A stretch of 64,000 nt of DNA, from NCBI RefSeq assembly GCF_020085105.1, contig NC_058043.1:9785167-9849166 (forward strand), in the 5' to 3' direction. Below, in pieces: positions 1 through 13,810 of the stretch. Under the pieces are notes generated by a model. That model made no database searches, was not told the origin of the DNA, and saw nothing but the letters and a program-made list of their open reading frames with translations. Source of the stretch: Siniperca chuatsi (Eukaryota; Chordata; Actinopteri; Centrarchiformes; Sinipercidae). The translations under genes were made by a program, and so were the position numbers. Positions within the stretch are counted from its first letter, which is position 1; every line of letters begins with the position of its first letter.

Positions 1-3000
1 TTGTTTTTAAATCAAATGTATCCTAAACAGCATTCATCAAATGCAGTGTAGATAATTTTAGATGAGCTGTCTAATGACTTACATAGATGATGCCTGCTAA
101 CTCCTGCCGTGCATTAGACATGTCTGGAAGAGCTCTTTCTGGATTCAGAGCATTGTCAAATACGGTGAATTTAGTCCCCATTAAATTGGACCTAGACAAT
201 ATATTAAACAATAAAAAAATCAGAGTGAAAGAACACTTGACTGATATTACACATTCTGAATTTTGCTTCTGAATGAATGAATGATTGATTTTTGAAGTGC
301 AGTGTACCTGAGCTTTCCAACAAAATTCTCTCCACCTCTTGATAAATCTGTGGCATCAATGGAGATGAGGTAATTTGAAGTTGCACATTTCTTTCGTTTC
401 CTCCCAGCCAACAGGAATGTCTACGAGTAGACCAGTTAGATTTATTTTATGCAAAACATAATATCTGCTAAATCCCAAAACTACGAACTATCAAACAGCA
501 ACAAAGATTTACCTTTTTTTCGTTGTCGAGGTGAAGGTAATACAGAGGGTAGAGGCTCTTATCCATCCCTCTCTGGTCTCGAGTCACTCTGCATTTGACG
601 GTCACGCCCTGCGGAGCCGGCTGCATCACAAACTTCTCCAAGTCGTCAAACTCAATCTCAGGTGATGGAGATCTCTCCTGGTCAGGAAGCATAATTAAGT
701 TCATTTTTATTCAAACCATTAATGCTTTTAATCAAAATGTTTTTCAAAGTGTTTTCTCACACTGAAATTAAATGTTGTCTTGCCTGTGTGACATGGCATT
801 AAATTACTAAAATGTCATATTACATTATGGGTGAATTGTGAGATTTGAGATACCTTTTTCTTCTTCCCTTTGCCCTTTTTCTTCTTTGATTTTTCTTCTT
901 TTTCTGAGTCAGAATCATCACTCTCTTCTACCTTTCCTGAAATGTAAAACAAAAATTGTTACATACTTGTCAGTGATGATCATACGGAGGATAAAGTTAC
1001 TGGTAAACCTGCCTTTCTTCTTTGTCTTCTTGTCTTTGTCCTTGTCTCCTGATGCTTGGAACATGGATGCTGTGCCGGTGGTGGATTTCTTCTTTGATTT
1101 TGCTGACTTTGTTTCCTCTTCACTGTCATCGCTGTCTGATTTGGCAGCTGCTCAGGGAACAGGTGTAAAGATTTTTGATTTCTAATTTCATAAATTTGTA
1201 AGAACTCTTACTAAGCAATAACGGCAGTTTATTGTCTAAAATAAAGTCAACATTAGCATCAAGATGCATGCTGCACTGTAAAGTCAGCTAAGATGCAAGG
1301 TGTCATTTGCAATAAATGAGGTTCAATAGCTTAGTAAGGCGCAAACCATAAAGTTTTCAGTTGTGACAGTTTATCAAAATGTAATCACCTTTCTTCTTGC
1401 TTTTTGAGTCTTTTTCTCCGTTTATCTGGAACATTGAAGCTGGTTCTTTCTTCTTGTCCTTCTCCTTCTCCTTTGACTTGGACTTTTTTTCTTTTCCATC
1501 AGAATCTTTGTCCTCTGAGAAATGAAACACAAGTAAAATTTTAAAAATGTTATCTGTCCTTGAACGTGATACTAAACCGGAGAATCATGTGAGCACACAC
1601 TCAGGAATGTAATCATTTTGCTCAAAGGTAAACAAAGTACATTTCATTCCTTTATGTATTACAGTGACCTTGGAGAGAAGCATGAAGTGAGTGCAAAACA
1701 AATCCAAACTGTAATCAATCAGCAGGCAAGGATTTGCAACCGGGACAGACCAATTTTGAGCGTGCAATCCTGAATTTGTGTGTGATCAGTTTGAAATTAG
1801 CTGTTTGTTCCAGCTGTTTGTTTCATCTTGTCAAATTCTGAGCACTTGAGAACGTGAGAGGGATTCAGGTTTCACCAGGACCCGCCCATATCTGGCAGCA
1901 AGGTTTATTTTTGGGTCATATCTTTTACAGTTTCAGTTTTTTAGACCAAGGAAAGAGCTGATGAAGCACACTGGGAAGTAGATTGACATTACTTGCAGAT
2001 ATTTGCTCCGCTCTCAGTCGGAGTTTACATGCAAGGGATACAAATTGTCAAAACTGAGAGTGCATAACTTGGAAGATATCTCGATGAAGGATGCCAAATT
2101 CCTCGCTCAAATCTTGTGTCCTCAAAACCTCAATTACACTCACGATACTATCAGCACTCACTCTTAAAACTCTTAAAATACAATGACGAATCTGTTCCAA
2201 CATGCTCTCACATCTTGACTTGCTGACTGATTACTGCTCAGTGCTGTTTGTGCTCCCTGTATAGTTTTGGCATTAACAAACTTTAGAATTTATCTTGTTG
2301 ACAAACAGTTGCCTGTTTACACGATCCAGCAGATATGGAGCAACATTAGCTTTCATTTGGAATCATATTTCATAAGTCCATTATTGACTTTCATTTTAGC
2401 TGTTTTTGGTCTACCATATCCAATATCTGGCTCTTTAGCTGCTAAATGCTCCACTGTGTTCACCAGCTAGTTCTAAATTCATCTGTCTGCTGTTTGGTGC
2501 TGAGCAGATTATTAGACCTTTTTAGCTGAAAACAGCTGCCTGCCGCAGCCCAAAACGATGCTATGAGAGCGGTGAGAGTGAACCAGAACAGTAAGTAACC
2601 AAAACAATGAGCTGAAAGATGCTAAACAGCTCCGTGAGCTGAGAGGAACTGTAGAGTTGTGTGATAATTCTCTGTGGGTTCATCATGAGCGATCCCTTTC
2701 ACACACAAGTAGTCATATGATCCATTGTTAATATAAAAATATTGATTATAGGTGCTTAAACAAAAGCTTTATGGTTCATCATATTTATTAGATAGTACCA
2801 AAGGTACTTGCGTTTCTTAAGTTGAAAACTATAACTAAGTAATGAATGGTCCAAATCCAAACACATTTGCAATCCCTTTTTTCAAATATGCTTGTTTGTT
2901 CTGCCTGGCTGCTAAATGTTGCAGGATGTGGTACAGTTAAAATTAACAACAGCTGGACAACCAGTGGAATGTCAATTTAACTCTTGAACTTTTATGATCA

Positions 3001-4908
3001 AGCTTTGAACAAACTTTTATAGATGTGGGGAAAACAGGAATCTTCTTTGAACCATATCTAATATAAACTGATGTGACTGCTGATATTGTACTGATATTGT
3101 GCAAGAGAGAAGGCTAGCTACAGTAGTTATAAAAAATATATTGCCATAGCTACCATAAAGTAGACTACTTATCCATTTCCATGGTTGCCATAGATCGACC
3201 ACCTGGCTTTCCTTTACTTTGCAGGAAGAGCAGAGAGCCACAAACACAAGTTAGAGCAGGTATTCCTGAAATGACTGACGGCTGATCTGAGGTGGAGGAA
3301 GGTTAAATTAAGCTCAGAGGCAAAAGCTCTGGAGATGATCCAGCCTAATTATTACAAAAGAGCTGCAACACTCTGGGTTATACCATACAGTAATTCAATA
3401 TTGAAGTCATAAATAACTCAATTTCAAGTTCTCTGCACTGATACTCGCTTGATTTTAGCTGAAGTCAAAGGAATAATTAGCTACACACATCAGAAGCTGT
3501 CCCTCTCCACACTGTAAAAGACAGGTTTTTCATATTCATACTGTTTTTTCCAAAGGAATAATTAGTGGTATTAGTGTTTTCACCATGGAAAAGACCCAAA
3601 GGTTATTGAATCCTTCAATCCTTCGTCATAACTTAGCAAGCTAGTTGACTAATCAGTGTTTTCTAATTAGGGTTATACTAATTGAGAATGTGTTCTACAG
3701 TTTGGAAAAACAAACGTCTGACATAATTTTCTCTGAACCTCCTGCAAAGTAAAAGTGCTACAAAAGGCTACAGAGGAGTCTGGCTCTGTAAATTTTAAGT
3801 AGAAATTGTCAGGATTTGAAAATTGCAGTCATTTCAATTAGCCTGCACTTTCCACAGTTGATTACTGAAGGGCAAGCTACTCACTTGATTGCTGCGTTTT
3901 GTTGCCTCTGCTACCAAGTCAGTGTTTCCACTCACTCACCATTAAAATCACAATAAAATCATCTAATCCTCTTAACAACATTAGTCTTATAACTGTGTGT
4001 TGTAACTATGTTGTTTAGATCACCCTTTTAATGCCTTTAGAAAACTGTGTTCCTGCTTCTGGCCATACCTTTAGATTTAGATTTCTTTTCTTTGGCAGAA
4101 CTTGCAGACAGAGAGCTGTCTTTTGTTGTCTTTTTCTTAGTCTTCTTTTTGGGGGTGTCTTCATCATCGTCATCATCATCGTCATCATCTGTGCCTGAAC
4201 CTGCAGATATGGAAAACATATTCATTAGGCCATTGTTTTGTTTTTTTCAGGGTTGGTTTCTAAAATACATTCAGATTAAGACTTTATTTGTATGGCATTT
4301 AATTAAAGCTAAGTCTTCCATTTTCACCCTGCCCAGTTTTAACACGCCACTAATGATGTACCTTTCTTTTTTTTTGGAGCACTTTTGGCCTTCTTTTTTG
4401 GCTCTTTCTCTTTTTCTTTTTCCTTTTCTGGTTCTTCTTTATCTTTTTCTGGTTTCTTTTTCTTCACCTTCTTTCCATCTAGAATGTTGATAAAGGAAAC
4501 AGCTGTGTAACCAACATGGTTAGACCACAGTAGATGCATTTCTGCTTTCTTTGTAGGAAATGCTTAAAATATCACAGTCCCTTTCTTACTTTGGATGGCA
4601 GGGCTGTCCTCTTCAGATACATCTTCATTTTTCTTGGTCTTTGTTTTTTTGGGCTTGGCCTCTTTTCCATTCAGCTTGGCTTCTGTTGTGCCATTTGCCT
4701 CCTCTTTCTTCTTTTTTGGCCTCTATGGATTTTCTTTAAAGATACAAAACAGATTAGAGGTGAGACTTGTGGAAGAAGGACAGGAGAGTAGTGAAAAGAT
4801 GACAAACACTGGACAAAAGAAAAACTGGGAGACAGAAAAGCTAAGATTGGAATACTTACTAAAAACAGCAGCATTTAAAGGTCTTTATCGATAATAATGA
4901 CTCACCAT
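1..4908 (-). CDS. tulp1: Tubby-like protein 1, 5' part (partial at left edge)
   Basis: Tubby-like protein; in vertebrates TULP1 binds phosphoinositides and supports protein transport to photoreceptor outer segments (family knowledge). Exons read on the minus strand: 4906-4908 (start codon only), 4590-4722, 4362-4478, 4069-4200, 1389-1514, 1013-1147, 854-936, 513-677, 308-420, 83-191; phases agree throughout. The first seven exons encode a long Lys/Glu/Asp-rich disordered arm, including an Asp run. Exon 513-677 opens the tubby domain ([19 protein letters not shown], then [10 protein letters not shown]). Exon 308-420 gives [10 protein letters not shown] and [17 protein letters not shown]. Exon 83-191 gives [12 protein letters not shown] and ends ELAGIIY, so the C-terminal part of the domain lies outside the window. 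The basic arm with an AMF-like motif (ASMFQ) fits TULP1 better than TUB or TULP3. The start codon is inferred: it sits at the end of a leader exon before GTGAGT and keeps frame with exon 2. Least certain are that start and the exact acceptor near 1147. Confidence 0.9.
1515..4068 (-). other. Large tulp1 intron
   Basis: About 2.55 kb between two lysine-rich tulp1 exons. I see no further lysine-rich open exon, no RNA gene and no clear repeat in it. Short open frames on both strands have no recognisable content. Confidence 0.6.
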
Positions 4909-4990
4909 TACAAAGTCAGATGGGAAGGGAAGCAAGGGGTAGAAAAGAAAAAAGAAGAATTGTATTGTTACTACTTCAACAGCTATTAAG
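4904..4990 (-). promoter_or_regulatory. tulp1: Probable tulp1 leader exon end and start codon
   Basis: On the minus strand a pyrimidine-rich stretch runs into TTTGTAATG followed at once by GTGAGTCA, a strong splice donor. The ATG (4908-4906) would be the only coding triplet of the exon, joining in phase 0 to the exon beginning at 4722 (reading M-RPKKKKEE). The transcription start is not visible; the upper limit given here is a guess. The sequence supports the splice donor; use of this ATG is inference. Confidence 0.4.
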
Positions 4991-7867
4991 CTAGCTTTTA
5001 ATATTGTTGCTGTAGTATGAAACAAAACTTGTTAATTTTATGGTATACGGTTCACATTACATTTTATAAAGAATATCCTCACATCAGTGCAGTAAGACAG
5101 TCATACTGTTATAGAGAATGTAGTAATAAATATGTTTAGCTTCTGGCAAAGCTGTATGTTAAATTATTGATATTAGCTTGTATTTACAATTTAGGTACAG
5201 GAAGTGAATGAAGCAACAAGGCATGCGGTAGTAACAATGATATTCTGCATACACCCGCATTTTCTAGAAGTGAATAATTACTATTTTTGATAATTCAGTT
5301 TTGCAACACACACAAAAACACGTTTTGTAACTGGTTTATGTAACTTGCTCAAGCCTCCTCCTGAGTACTGAGAAACTTAAAATAAATACATCACAAGAAC
5401 AGTAAAACACACTTTACATCACACATATTACAGGATACAAGATAGCAAGTCAAGTCACTTTATGAAAGAAATAAATTAGTTAACATCTGAGGACAATATA
5501 AGGAGTAAATTTATTGACTCTTTTTTGTCTGTTGTTCCGTATTTAAAATTCATCTTCATAACTCTCTCCAATTTGCTGTTCTTTTTCCACTGACTACAAT
5601 ATAAGCTTTCATCTGGGCCATCTAGATGCAAGCTTAAGGCAAAGTCCAAAGGGGGCTCAAACCCCTGACCCTTAGTCTTCCCACACAATATCCATGTGTC
5701 CAGAAGTTTGACATAAAATATATCCATGTTTTAATGAATAAAAAGGGAACCCAGTTGTATTTTTACCAGCAAGTGTGAGGCGTGAAGACTAAACCTTTGT
5801 AAGTGACAGGAACAATGTGTCACTGTCCCAAGTCACAGAGAAGGAGGTCAGTGTGATTGCGGCCAGCGGAGACAGTAAAGGTAATCCTATTAGATGTAGA
5901 TCCTGCATTGATGGAGGTCTATTTGTGTCCACAACTCGGAGTAATGGCAGCAGATTTGACCTTTGTCATATTGTAATGAATTGTTGTTTTAAAGTTGTCA
6001 AATGTAATTTTACACTCACCCAAATTAGCATATTAGTGTATTATATTTTTCTATGGAATTGTTGACAAAGGCTAGTTTAAACATTTTATGCTAGATTAAA
6101 GTTCTTCATCAACAACTTTAAAAAGTATTTTTTGTTCATTTCTGTAATCATAAGGAAAGTATTTTGTCTTGCTGCCGCCACACAGCATTTCAAAATGTTT
6201 GGTTATTACTCTAATCAAAGCATATGTTTTAAAAATAATGTATCTGAAACTCTCCTAGTGACCTCTTTGCATTGCTTCGTATATTCGGGATGACACATAT
6301 GTTGCCTAATTATTGCAATTCACTGAGAAGATTTGAATTTAATTCATGAAATTATGATCCTATAATCACTTTCAATATTGGGTAAAAGGAACAAAGATAT
6401 TGACCTAGTTTTTGTATTTGATGATGCAAGATTTACTTGAAGTTGATTAACTGCTGATACATATGATAATACTAAAAAGATACTTTTAAAGTAAATAGAG
6501 TAGGCATTAAAGAAGGAAATGGCATGAAGAAGGAAATGCTGTTGCAGTTGCATTTGGTTTGGACGTCACCACAGCAGCACTATAAGTGGTTTGGGTGGTT
6601 GGATTACTCACTGCCTTCAATCCCTAATGCGTGCTTTTGCAGATGCATTGCTCGGCAGAGGAGCTCCATAAACCTGGACATTGACAATCGAGATGCAACT
6701 TAATGGCAGATATGAAGGTGGTCTATGCTGTAGCTGCCTAGAGAGATGCTTTCCAGTTTTGAAGTCACGTCTGAATATGGTATATGGTTGGATAACCTGT
6801 CTTGCTCTAATGGAATACTTATCATGCTGGCGTTTGTATACAGAGCAGTTACCTCACATGTGGGTCAGAGATTATTTTCTACGTAATCATTCTTCTTAAT
6901 GTCTTTGATTCAGGTTTAAATAGCTGAAGCATTCTACATCACAAACTAAATACAAGGCAAAGAAATATTGAAACATTTCTCATGAATACATTGCACCCCA
7001 ACTCTAAACTCTACATGGGCAGTCCAACTGTAAATATTGTTGTATGACAACAATTTGTTGACCTTTGTTAGCCCTTAGGTCTCACTCTCCAGATATTATT
7101 ACTGTATGTGTCATCACTAGGAGGCTGAATGAACACTGAGAAGTAATCTTATTTGAAAGTCAATAAAAATCCACAAAACCACAACCCCACCCTTTTACCT
7201 TCTCTGCAGACATGGCACGGCCTCTGACTTCAGCTCTACCACTGCTTCTCTTTAGAGGTTAGAAAATAAAAAAGCAGGCTTCTCAGCAGAGATAATGAAA
7301 GAGTGAGAAAGCCCTACACTCACTGCGTCTCCATCAGCAGAAAGTTGTTAATAGGATTTATGTGTAAAGCCATCTGCTCTGTAGAAACACGTCAACGGGA
7401 GAAACCAACAAAGGCTCAGGAGGAGGGAGAAGACTTGTTTATTATGTGTGTCCACCATCCAGAGACCTAAAACTCATTTTTGTGTCTGGGATACTCATGT
7501 CAGCTTCACACCTATTGTACTGTAGGTCAGACTGCCAGCAGTATCTGTAAAATCTAACATCTTTGTTCACTGTTTCCAGTTTCAATAGATGGAATGGGAT
7601 TTTATATTTTTTTAAACTCACATTTAAATAAAAGATTTACCTGCACATGCAGCTGCGGGGCTGAAGCAGAATCAATGATAAACCCATGTTATTAACAACA
7701 CGTAATGATATTAGTAACTTAGCTGTTATTCAATATCATAGCAATTCCATCATCGATTACAATTGTGTCACTTGTGTCAACAAAATAGTTAATGTACCTG
7801 CAAGGCTTATATTTTGCTGTACAGTATATGATCTGAATCACTTGCTTTTACATGTGTGATCTGGAAT
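4991..7867. other. Intergenic, no gene recognised
   Basis: AT-rich sequence upstream of tulp1. Open frames are short and of random composition. No microRNA-like hairpin, tRNA or obvious repeat was seen; regulatory sequence for tulp1 may lie in the first few hundred bases but I cannot point to a defined site. Confidence 0.5.
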
Positions 7868-8125
7868 AGGGCTGTACCTAATGATTATTTCCATAGGCTA
7901 CATCACAATTTAAGTTGGCATATTCATATTGCTTGTTTTGTTCAACCAACAGTCCAAAACCCAAACATATTTAGTTTAATACCATAGAAGACAAAGAAAC
8001 CAGCAACCATTTACATTTGAGAAGCTGGAACCAGTGCATTTTGGGAATTTTTTGCTTAAAAAACAATTGACTGGTTGTAATTAATGATCTACTAATTGAT
8101 TAATCTACTAAATATTTCATTTCTA
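7868..8125 (+). mobile_element. Non-autonomous hAT-like repeat (AGGGCTGCAACTAA family), decayed copy
   Basis: Begins AGGGCTGTACCTAATGATTA and later contains CAGTCCAAAACCCAAA, GAAGCTGGAACCAG and TTAATGATCTACTAATTGA. The order of these blocks matches a very common fish interspersed repeat whose ends read AGGGCTGCAACTAA; the same blocks recur at 38040-38245 and 46075-46610 in this window. No coding capacity. The hAT assignment is from memory of the family. Confidence 0.65.
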
Positions 8126-8467
8126 ACCTGAAAACTGGCCTAGTTAAAGAGAAAAAAAAGTCTCAAATGGCATGTTCCCAAACACTCAATATACATACAT
8201 AGATTCATTATTATACATTCACTGACATTCATCATCACTTATTTATCTTTGTTTCATCTGTTCATTCAATAATGTTATTGTCTACTTGCACTCCCATATC
8301 ATAACCACAATTATGATTTGTTTGTATTTTTGGTTTTTTAATCAATACTACGGAAGTCCTGAGAAGCAAGTGAGAAAAGAAAATTCTGGTGAGCCATTTT
8401 CTAACTCTGATCTAAATTGTTTTCAGCCTCTTGTGGCCGAAATTAGTATTACAACAACAAACACTTG

Positions 8468-8604
<137 letters not shown>

Positions 8605-8609
8605 CTTAG

Positions 8610-11600
8610 GATCCATGTATTCTAAATAGTCAAGCATAGTGTCCATTTTTGGGCAGCCAAAACGGTGTCAAAAGCTTCTCATCTTACACTTCCCATAGCC
8701 CATTGAGCTCTGTGGTACCAAGTGTCATTTTTACATTAACAGGTCACAGTAACAGGGCATGGGAATTGCACCTAAATAGGTCTGCCTGACAGCAACGATT
8801 AAAGCTTCCCCTTATTGGTTTAGCACCACTTGGCTAGTACCAGTGGAAAGTGGGTGTGTTAAAGCAGTAAAAACTATTCAGAAAACCACAAGGCCTCAGG
8901 TAGGACTAATGGAAGGCACAAGGAGGATCCAACACTTATCTTCATATGAAAAATGCTTGGATTACACATATATTTGCAAAGTTCTGTATTGTTGTGTGGT
9001 AATGTTGACATACCTGTCCTGCGTCCAGGAATCTTTCACTATGTGATTGTGGAGGGGCATGGCTGATGTGTAAAGAGGTTACATCCAGATTTTGGTCTTG
9101 AGACAAAACAACATGAGAAAGAGCGTGTACAATGAGAAGGATACCCAATGCAAATCATTGCATTTAAACCTGTATGTAAAAGTACATCAGTATGAACATA
9201 AAAACTTGCATTAATACAGTCTCTCACCATATGTAGTAGTTTTTCTAGGCAGCAGTGTGATTGTCTCCATCCACCTTGTGAATGCCCACAAGGCTCCATA
9301 CACATCCTGTAGCCCACACAGGGGTCACATGACCCAATTTCTAAGAGGATTTTTGACAAAGCAACAGGTCCCCTATCGACTACCACACAACCAGGACGCC
9401 CGACCCTTCAACTGGGATTACTCTAATCAGCTACTCACCATCTGTGACCATTTCTAGGATTTTCATAGAGAAGCTGTGGAGGTTCCCAAGAAAAAGACTT
9501 GTGTGGCTTGTGTGTAAATTCACTTTACTGGAAAAAAAGTAAAACAGATTCAGGTTAAACAAAAAGGGTTTGGTTTTAATTCAGGTATGTATGACTAAAA
9601 CAGGATAAAAGTGCACAATCATCAAGGGCCTTGGAATTAGTGAGGGTCTTGTTTGAATGCCTGACAAGCTGGGAAAACCCAGTTATAAAGGTAGAAAAAG
9701 TGAAAAAGAAAGAGTCTCTTCACTTTGACAGCTACTAGTAAGATGCCCTTAATAATATTATCTCCATCAGCTCGGTAGCTTGTATTTGACCAAGTGTGTA
9801 ACAGTGTGAGCGTGAAGAAGGATGATGGTAAAAAAAAATATGGCATGTGAACTTCAACAGAGATTTACAAAGAAGTCTCAATACAGTTTATTACAAACAA
9901 AGTGTAATTTCCTCAGTCAACCACCAGATGCTGCTATACCCCAAGAGACAAAAAACAATGCAAGAAGCAACTGTGAGGCACCAGGGGGCACATGGAGGTA
10001 CTATAATTCAATTAAAGCTTAAATGTTTTAAAAATGACTGACTAAACCTCAACGGTAATTTTTTTTTTAAAGTAAAAAAATATAATTATCCATCGTAAAC
10101 GTGTTTTTTCTACAACCTCAAACCCAATCTCAATCCTGTCTAGTCTCAGAGCTCACAAGAAGAGATGGGAAGAGAGTACAGCTGAAGTTTATAAGGCCAG
10201 AACCCTTTGTGTCTCTGCATCACCATGCTGCTCACACTGTCCAGTCTGCTGACTGTTCAAAAGGGTCTAGACTAATGGCTTTGCTGGCATTTCTGCAAAT
10301 GCTTGACAGTAACATGGCAGTTGGCAGGTGGCCTAAGGAAGGCCAGCGACCTCAAGGGAGCAGCAGAGAAGCCATCAAGATCTTAAAGGGACAGAAACTA
10401 CAGTGTGTTTCTCACCATATACTGTGTTTCTAATCCATTTTCATGTCAGTTGTGTTTTATTAGTGCGTGCAAGATGGTAAACATTGTTGAAGCAATGAAA
10501 AGCAGCAGGAGTACACCGGAGAGGCTGTAAAACCAGCTCTTACTATACCAACAACTGTAACAACAAGCCTGAATGAAATGAAAACACATTAATCAAAGTT
10601 ATGGTGAAACGGGGACCATTCAGTGCAGTTGTGCAAACACTAAGCCAGGAAGAATTATGTTAAACGTATATAGGTAGAGCTTCCAGTGGCAGTGACCTGT
10701 GTTTGAGGAGGGGGTATGATGATGATATTTTAGTTCACCCATGGGTTTAGTGCTGAAACAGCACGTTGTTGAGGACGTGAACCCGGTGGCACTGTAAAGC
10801 CAGGTGAATCATCAACTCAGAGAGGGCCCATATCTCAGGAAAGACAAACAATGAAGACAAAACAGGAAAATCTGGGGTAAATGAATCTATTCCCAAAGGA
10901 AGGATTGTTCAAGGAAGGTGGAGGGGTAGAAAAGAAGACAATGGCAGGAGGTCTCATCCATTCCTTATGAATGGAAAGATGCAATTCAGGAGCAATAATA
11001 TCTATTTGGTTGTAGATAAAATCAAACTCACAATATCTCACTGTTGATTCAACAAGGTCACATGCTGAAAAATGAGGAGAATTCTTGATATTTGTAAACA
11101 TGGCAATTGTAGGCTCGCTAATGTTGGAACATGTTGGAATACCAATGTTAGCGCGTTAGCATGTGTAACGGTACTCTTTTCTGTTTTCCACGCATGAGTA
11201 TGTGTAGTCCCTCTGAAGGGTCCCCGGGTTTCCCACTTTGCAAACCTGGATAAGAAGCTGCTGTCTGAGGAGCTAAGGTATCAAGCTTCTGTTCCTCTCA
11301 ACACAAAATGATCTCTTTATTTGTACGCATGTGGTCTTCACTGGACCACCAGGGTTGGCTTGGTGAGAAGATAAGAGACGAAGCTGAAACAAAAGTTCCC
11401 CATGAAGGCTTGAGCAGCAATGTGCTAAATCTAATGAAGGGCAAATTGAGAACATTACTTCACTCACTCTTCCCAGCAAGATAATAGGGGATCATATTAT
11501 GGCTATACAACACTTAATGCATACTTACCCTTATTGACCCATAAGAGATAAGGAGAGGCCATTGAAATACACAATGATCAGTGGTGATGACATTGCTGCT

Positions 11601-13395
11601 GTATTGTAAGCAGGCCCTCAACTGGATGGTCCCAGTGGAGAGAAGGAGTCCTCAGACACTGGTAACATAGAGACAATTAAACGCACAGCATGTCATTTCT
11701 CCCACTAGGGGTCTCTCAATCAAAACAATAACAAAAGACAGACTATGATGATGTCGTGAAGTAGCGTGGGATCATGGGAATTGTTGTCTTGATTGTTAAA
11801 CAACCACCATTACCAATGAAAATCTATCTGACATGACTCAGGCAGAAAATCATGTTCACGGACGAGGTAATGTATTAAAGTTTTACGGGGACAGCTTCGG
11901 CAATAGAACGCGAATGAACAATCGTGCTCTGTAACGAGTGAGCAATACAAACAATAGTAAACAACAGAGTGGCTAGCTAGCTGACTTCCTTCCTCACTCT
12001 CTGACGTATCATCAGGTGTTTCCCATGTTTCCCAAGAAGTTATAGCAACTAGAGGGGGTAAAGGGGATATGAAGCCATTGACAGGCGACCAAATGAAACG
12101 CACGTTACCTTGAATAAAATTACAGATTTCTCTGGATTTGAACATTGTTGGGATAATGTAAGTACATAACTCTACAAAATATACAACATAGGTCCAGTCG
12201 TCCAGTCGAACTTATGCCTTTAAGGCCAACTCAGTCCCCAAAAGTACACCAACATAGATGCAGATGCATACAGATGTGTAGGTAATGCACTGCACATATG
12301 CATGTACACGGTCACGCACATGTACACATGATATTAAGTAGAAGTGTGACTGATGAGCTACATAAGAGCACATTCATAATCTGAAGATTTTTGTGATATG
12401 TGGACCAAGTCAAGTTTTGATGAAGTTGTACTAATTCATATACAGTTCATTGTATCAAACAGCTGGAGGGCATGTTTTCCCATGATATTCAGTGTTTTAG
12501 GCAGCTTCCTGCATGTACAGTATGCTGTTTACTGTAAATTCCAAATACAACTGTGTTTTTATAACCTCTGAGAAGAAGCAGTTGTTTCGAATAATTTTTA
12601 CAGCTTACAGTAGGTTATGTAATTTTCACACTCTTCCCATTGCATTACATTGAGTTAGTGTGTTTCTGGAGTACAGACAACAGTAGTTTACAACTTTGCG
12701 CAACTTTTAGTCCGGCAGGGAACAGAGAAGAAAGACTGTCTCACTTTCATTTCAAAATGTTTAAATAATGTTGGACATTTTTTACATGATTTCAGTTTGT
12801 ACTCTATTTGGCAAAAACAATCAAACAATCAGTCCTGTCATTATTTAACTTTTGGGCACAGTGGGGTAAGAAGTGTTGGCAAATACTATTTAACACAGAT
12901 CTCCTTCCTGTCTGCCCTTGGCCATACACTGTATACTCCATTTGATAGCTGCACTGAGAGGCTTTACAATAAAGCAAGCACACCATAAGAGGAATAGCTT
13001 ACTTGTGGAATATGAGAATAACACTAGGAAATGTTAAATTATTTTGTGTTGGTGAAACCATTGGTTGTTTATCTAAGTGTGAACACGAACCTACTTTTGT
13101 GCACTTTCTATCATTGAGTGCATTCTTCTTTAAAACTATTAGGTGTAAATGTTGCAGGGAATAACATGACAAAAGAAAAATAGCACATTTTGGCCGCTAT
13201 AAAGTGTTGAGAAGGAATCAACGTAAAAGGTTAGCTGAGACTCCCTGAGCCACTCAGAGCAGAAATAAGGCAAAGCAGCCAGAACCTTGTGTGAACTGTA
13301 ACACAAGCAGCGCTGAGCCTCGTGAGAGTTTGACACACATCTGAAATGGAGGGCAAAGTATCCAGGAAATTGTGCTGTAGCTTGCATTTCCTATT
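8610..13395. other. Intergenic, no gene recognised
   Basis: No protein domain, RNA gene or clear mobile element recognised. Open frames of up to about 115 codons occur on both strands, but they show no domain motif and no paired splice sites. Confidence 0.5.
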
Positions 13396-13399
13396 TTCT

Positions 13400-13810
13400 G
13401 GGTGTCTGTGATAGAGACCAGCCTCTCCGGAGCGATCCAGACTACCTTTTCTAACAGATGAACAGATGCCTTAACGACTGAGCTGACCCGAGCTGGCATT
13501 ACCCTGAGAGCAGAGAGTATAAGACTGAGAGCGGTCACTGCCCTGAGTTCCCGAGAGAGAGAGAGAGAGGGTGGCGGGAGAGAGAGTGCAAAGAGCCAGC
13601 ACTCCCCTCGCAGACTTGTCCCCTCTGTTTTTCTGAAACAGGCAGTGCTCTTTTGAAACGGTGCCAATGGAGGCTGGCCCAAGCCCCTGCAGCTGAAACT
13701 TTTACAAGCTCAGTGTTCGCGAGCAGGAAGAGAAAGACACAGAGTTAAGATTTTGCAGCTCCTCTTATCTACTCTTCTGCAACCTGCCTGAGATGTCAGC
13801 ACAATGATTC
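13400..13810 (+). other. GC-rich exon-like or promoter-like block, possibly start of the let-7 host transcript
   Basis: This block is richer in G+C than its surroundings, with GA repeats (13555-13570) and CG dinucleotides that are scarce elsewhere in the 5-20 kb stretch. Downstream on the plus strand are good donors (CAT|GTAAGTACT near 14594, CAAG|GTAAGA near 18708). I infer a candidate first exon or promoter for a plus-strand primary let-7 transcript. No TATA box or coding frame supports it directly. Confidence 0.25.

Noticed and set aside
4047-4490. 147-codon plus-strand open frame rich in Phe, Leu and Ser
   Set aside because: It is the antisense of the Lys/Asp-rich tulp1 exons; A-rich codons read backwards give Phe/Leu/Ser. 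No independent gene.
13254-13682. 142-codon minus-strand open frame
   Set aside because: Falls in a GC-rich, GA-repeat block, has no domain motif, and the better explanation is a promoter or non-coding exon on the plus strand.
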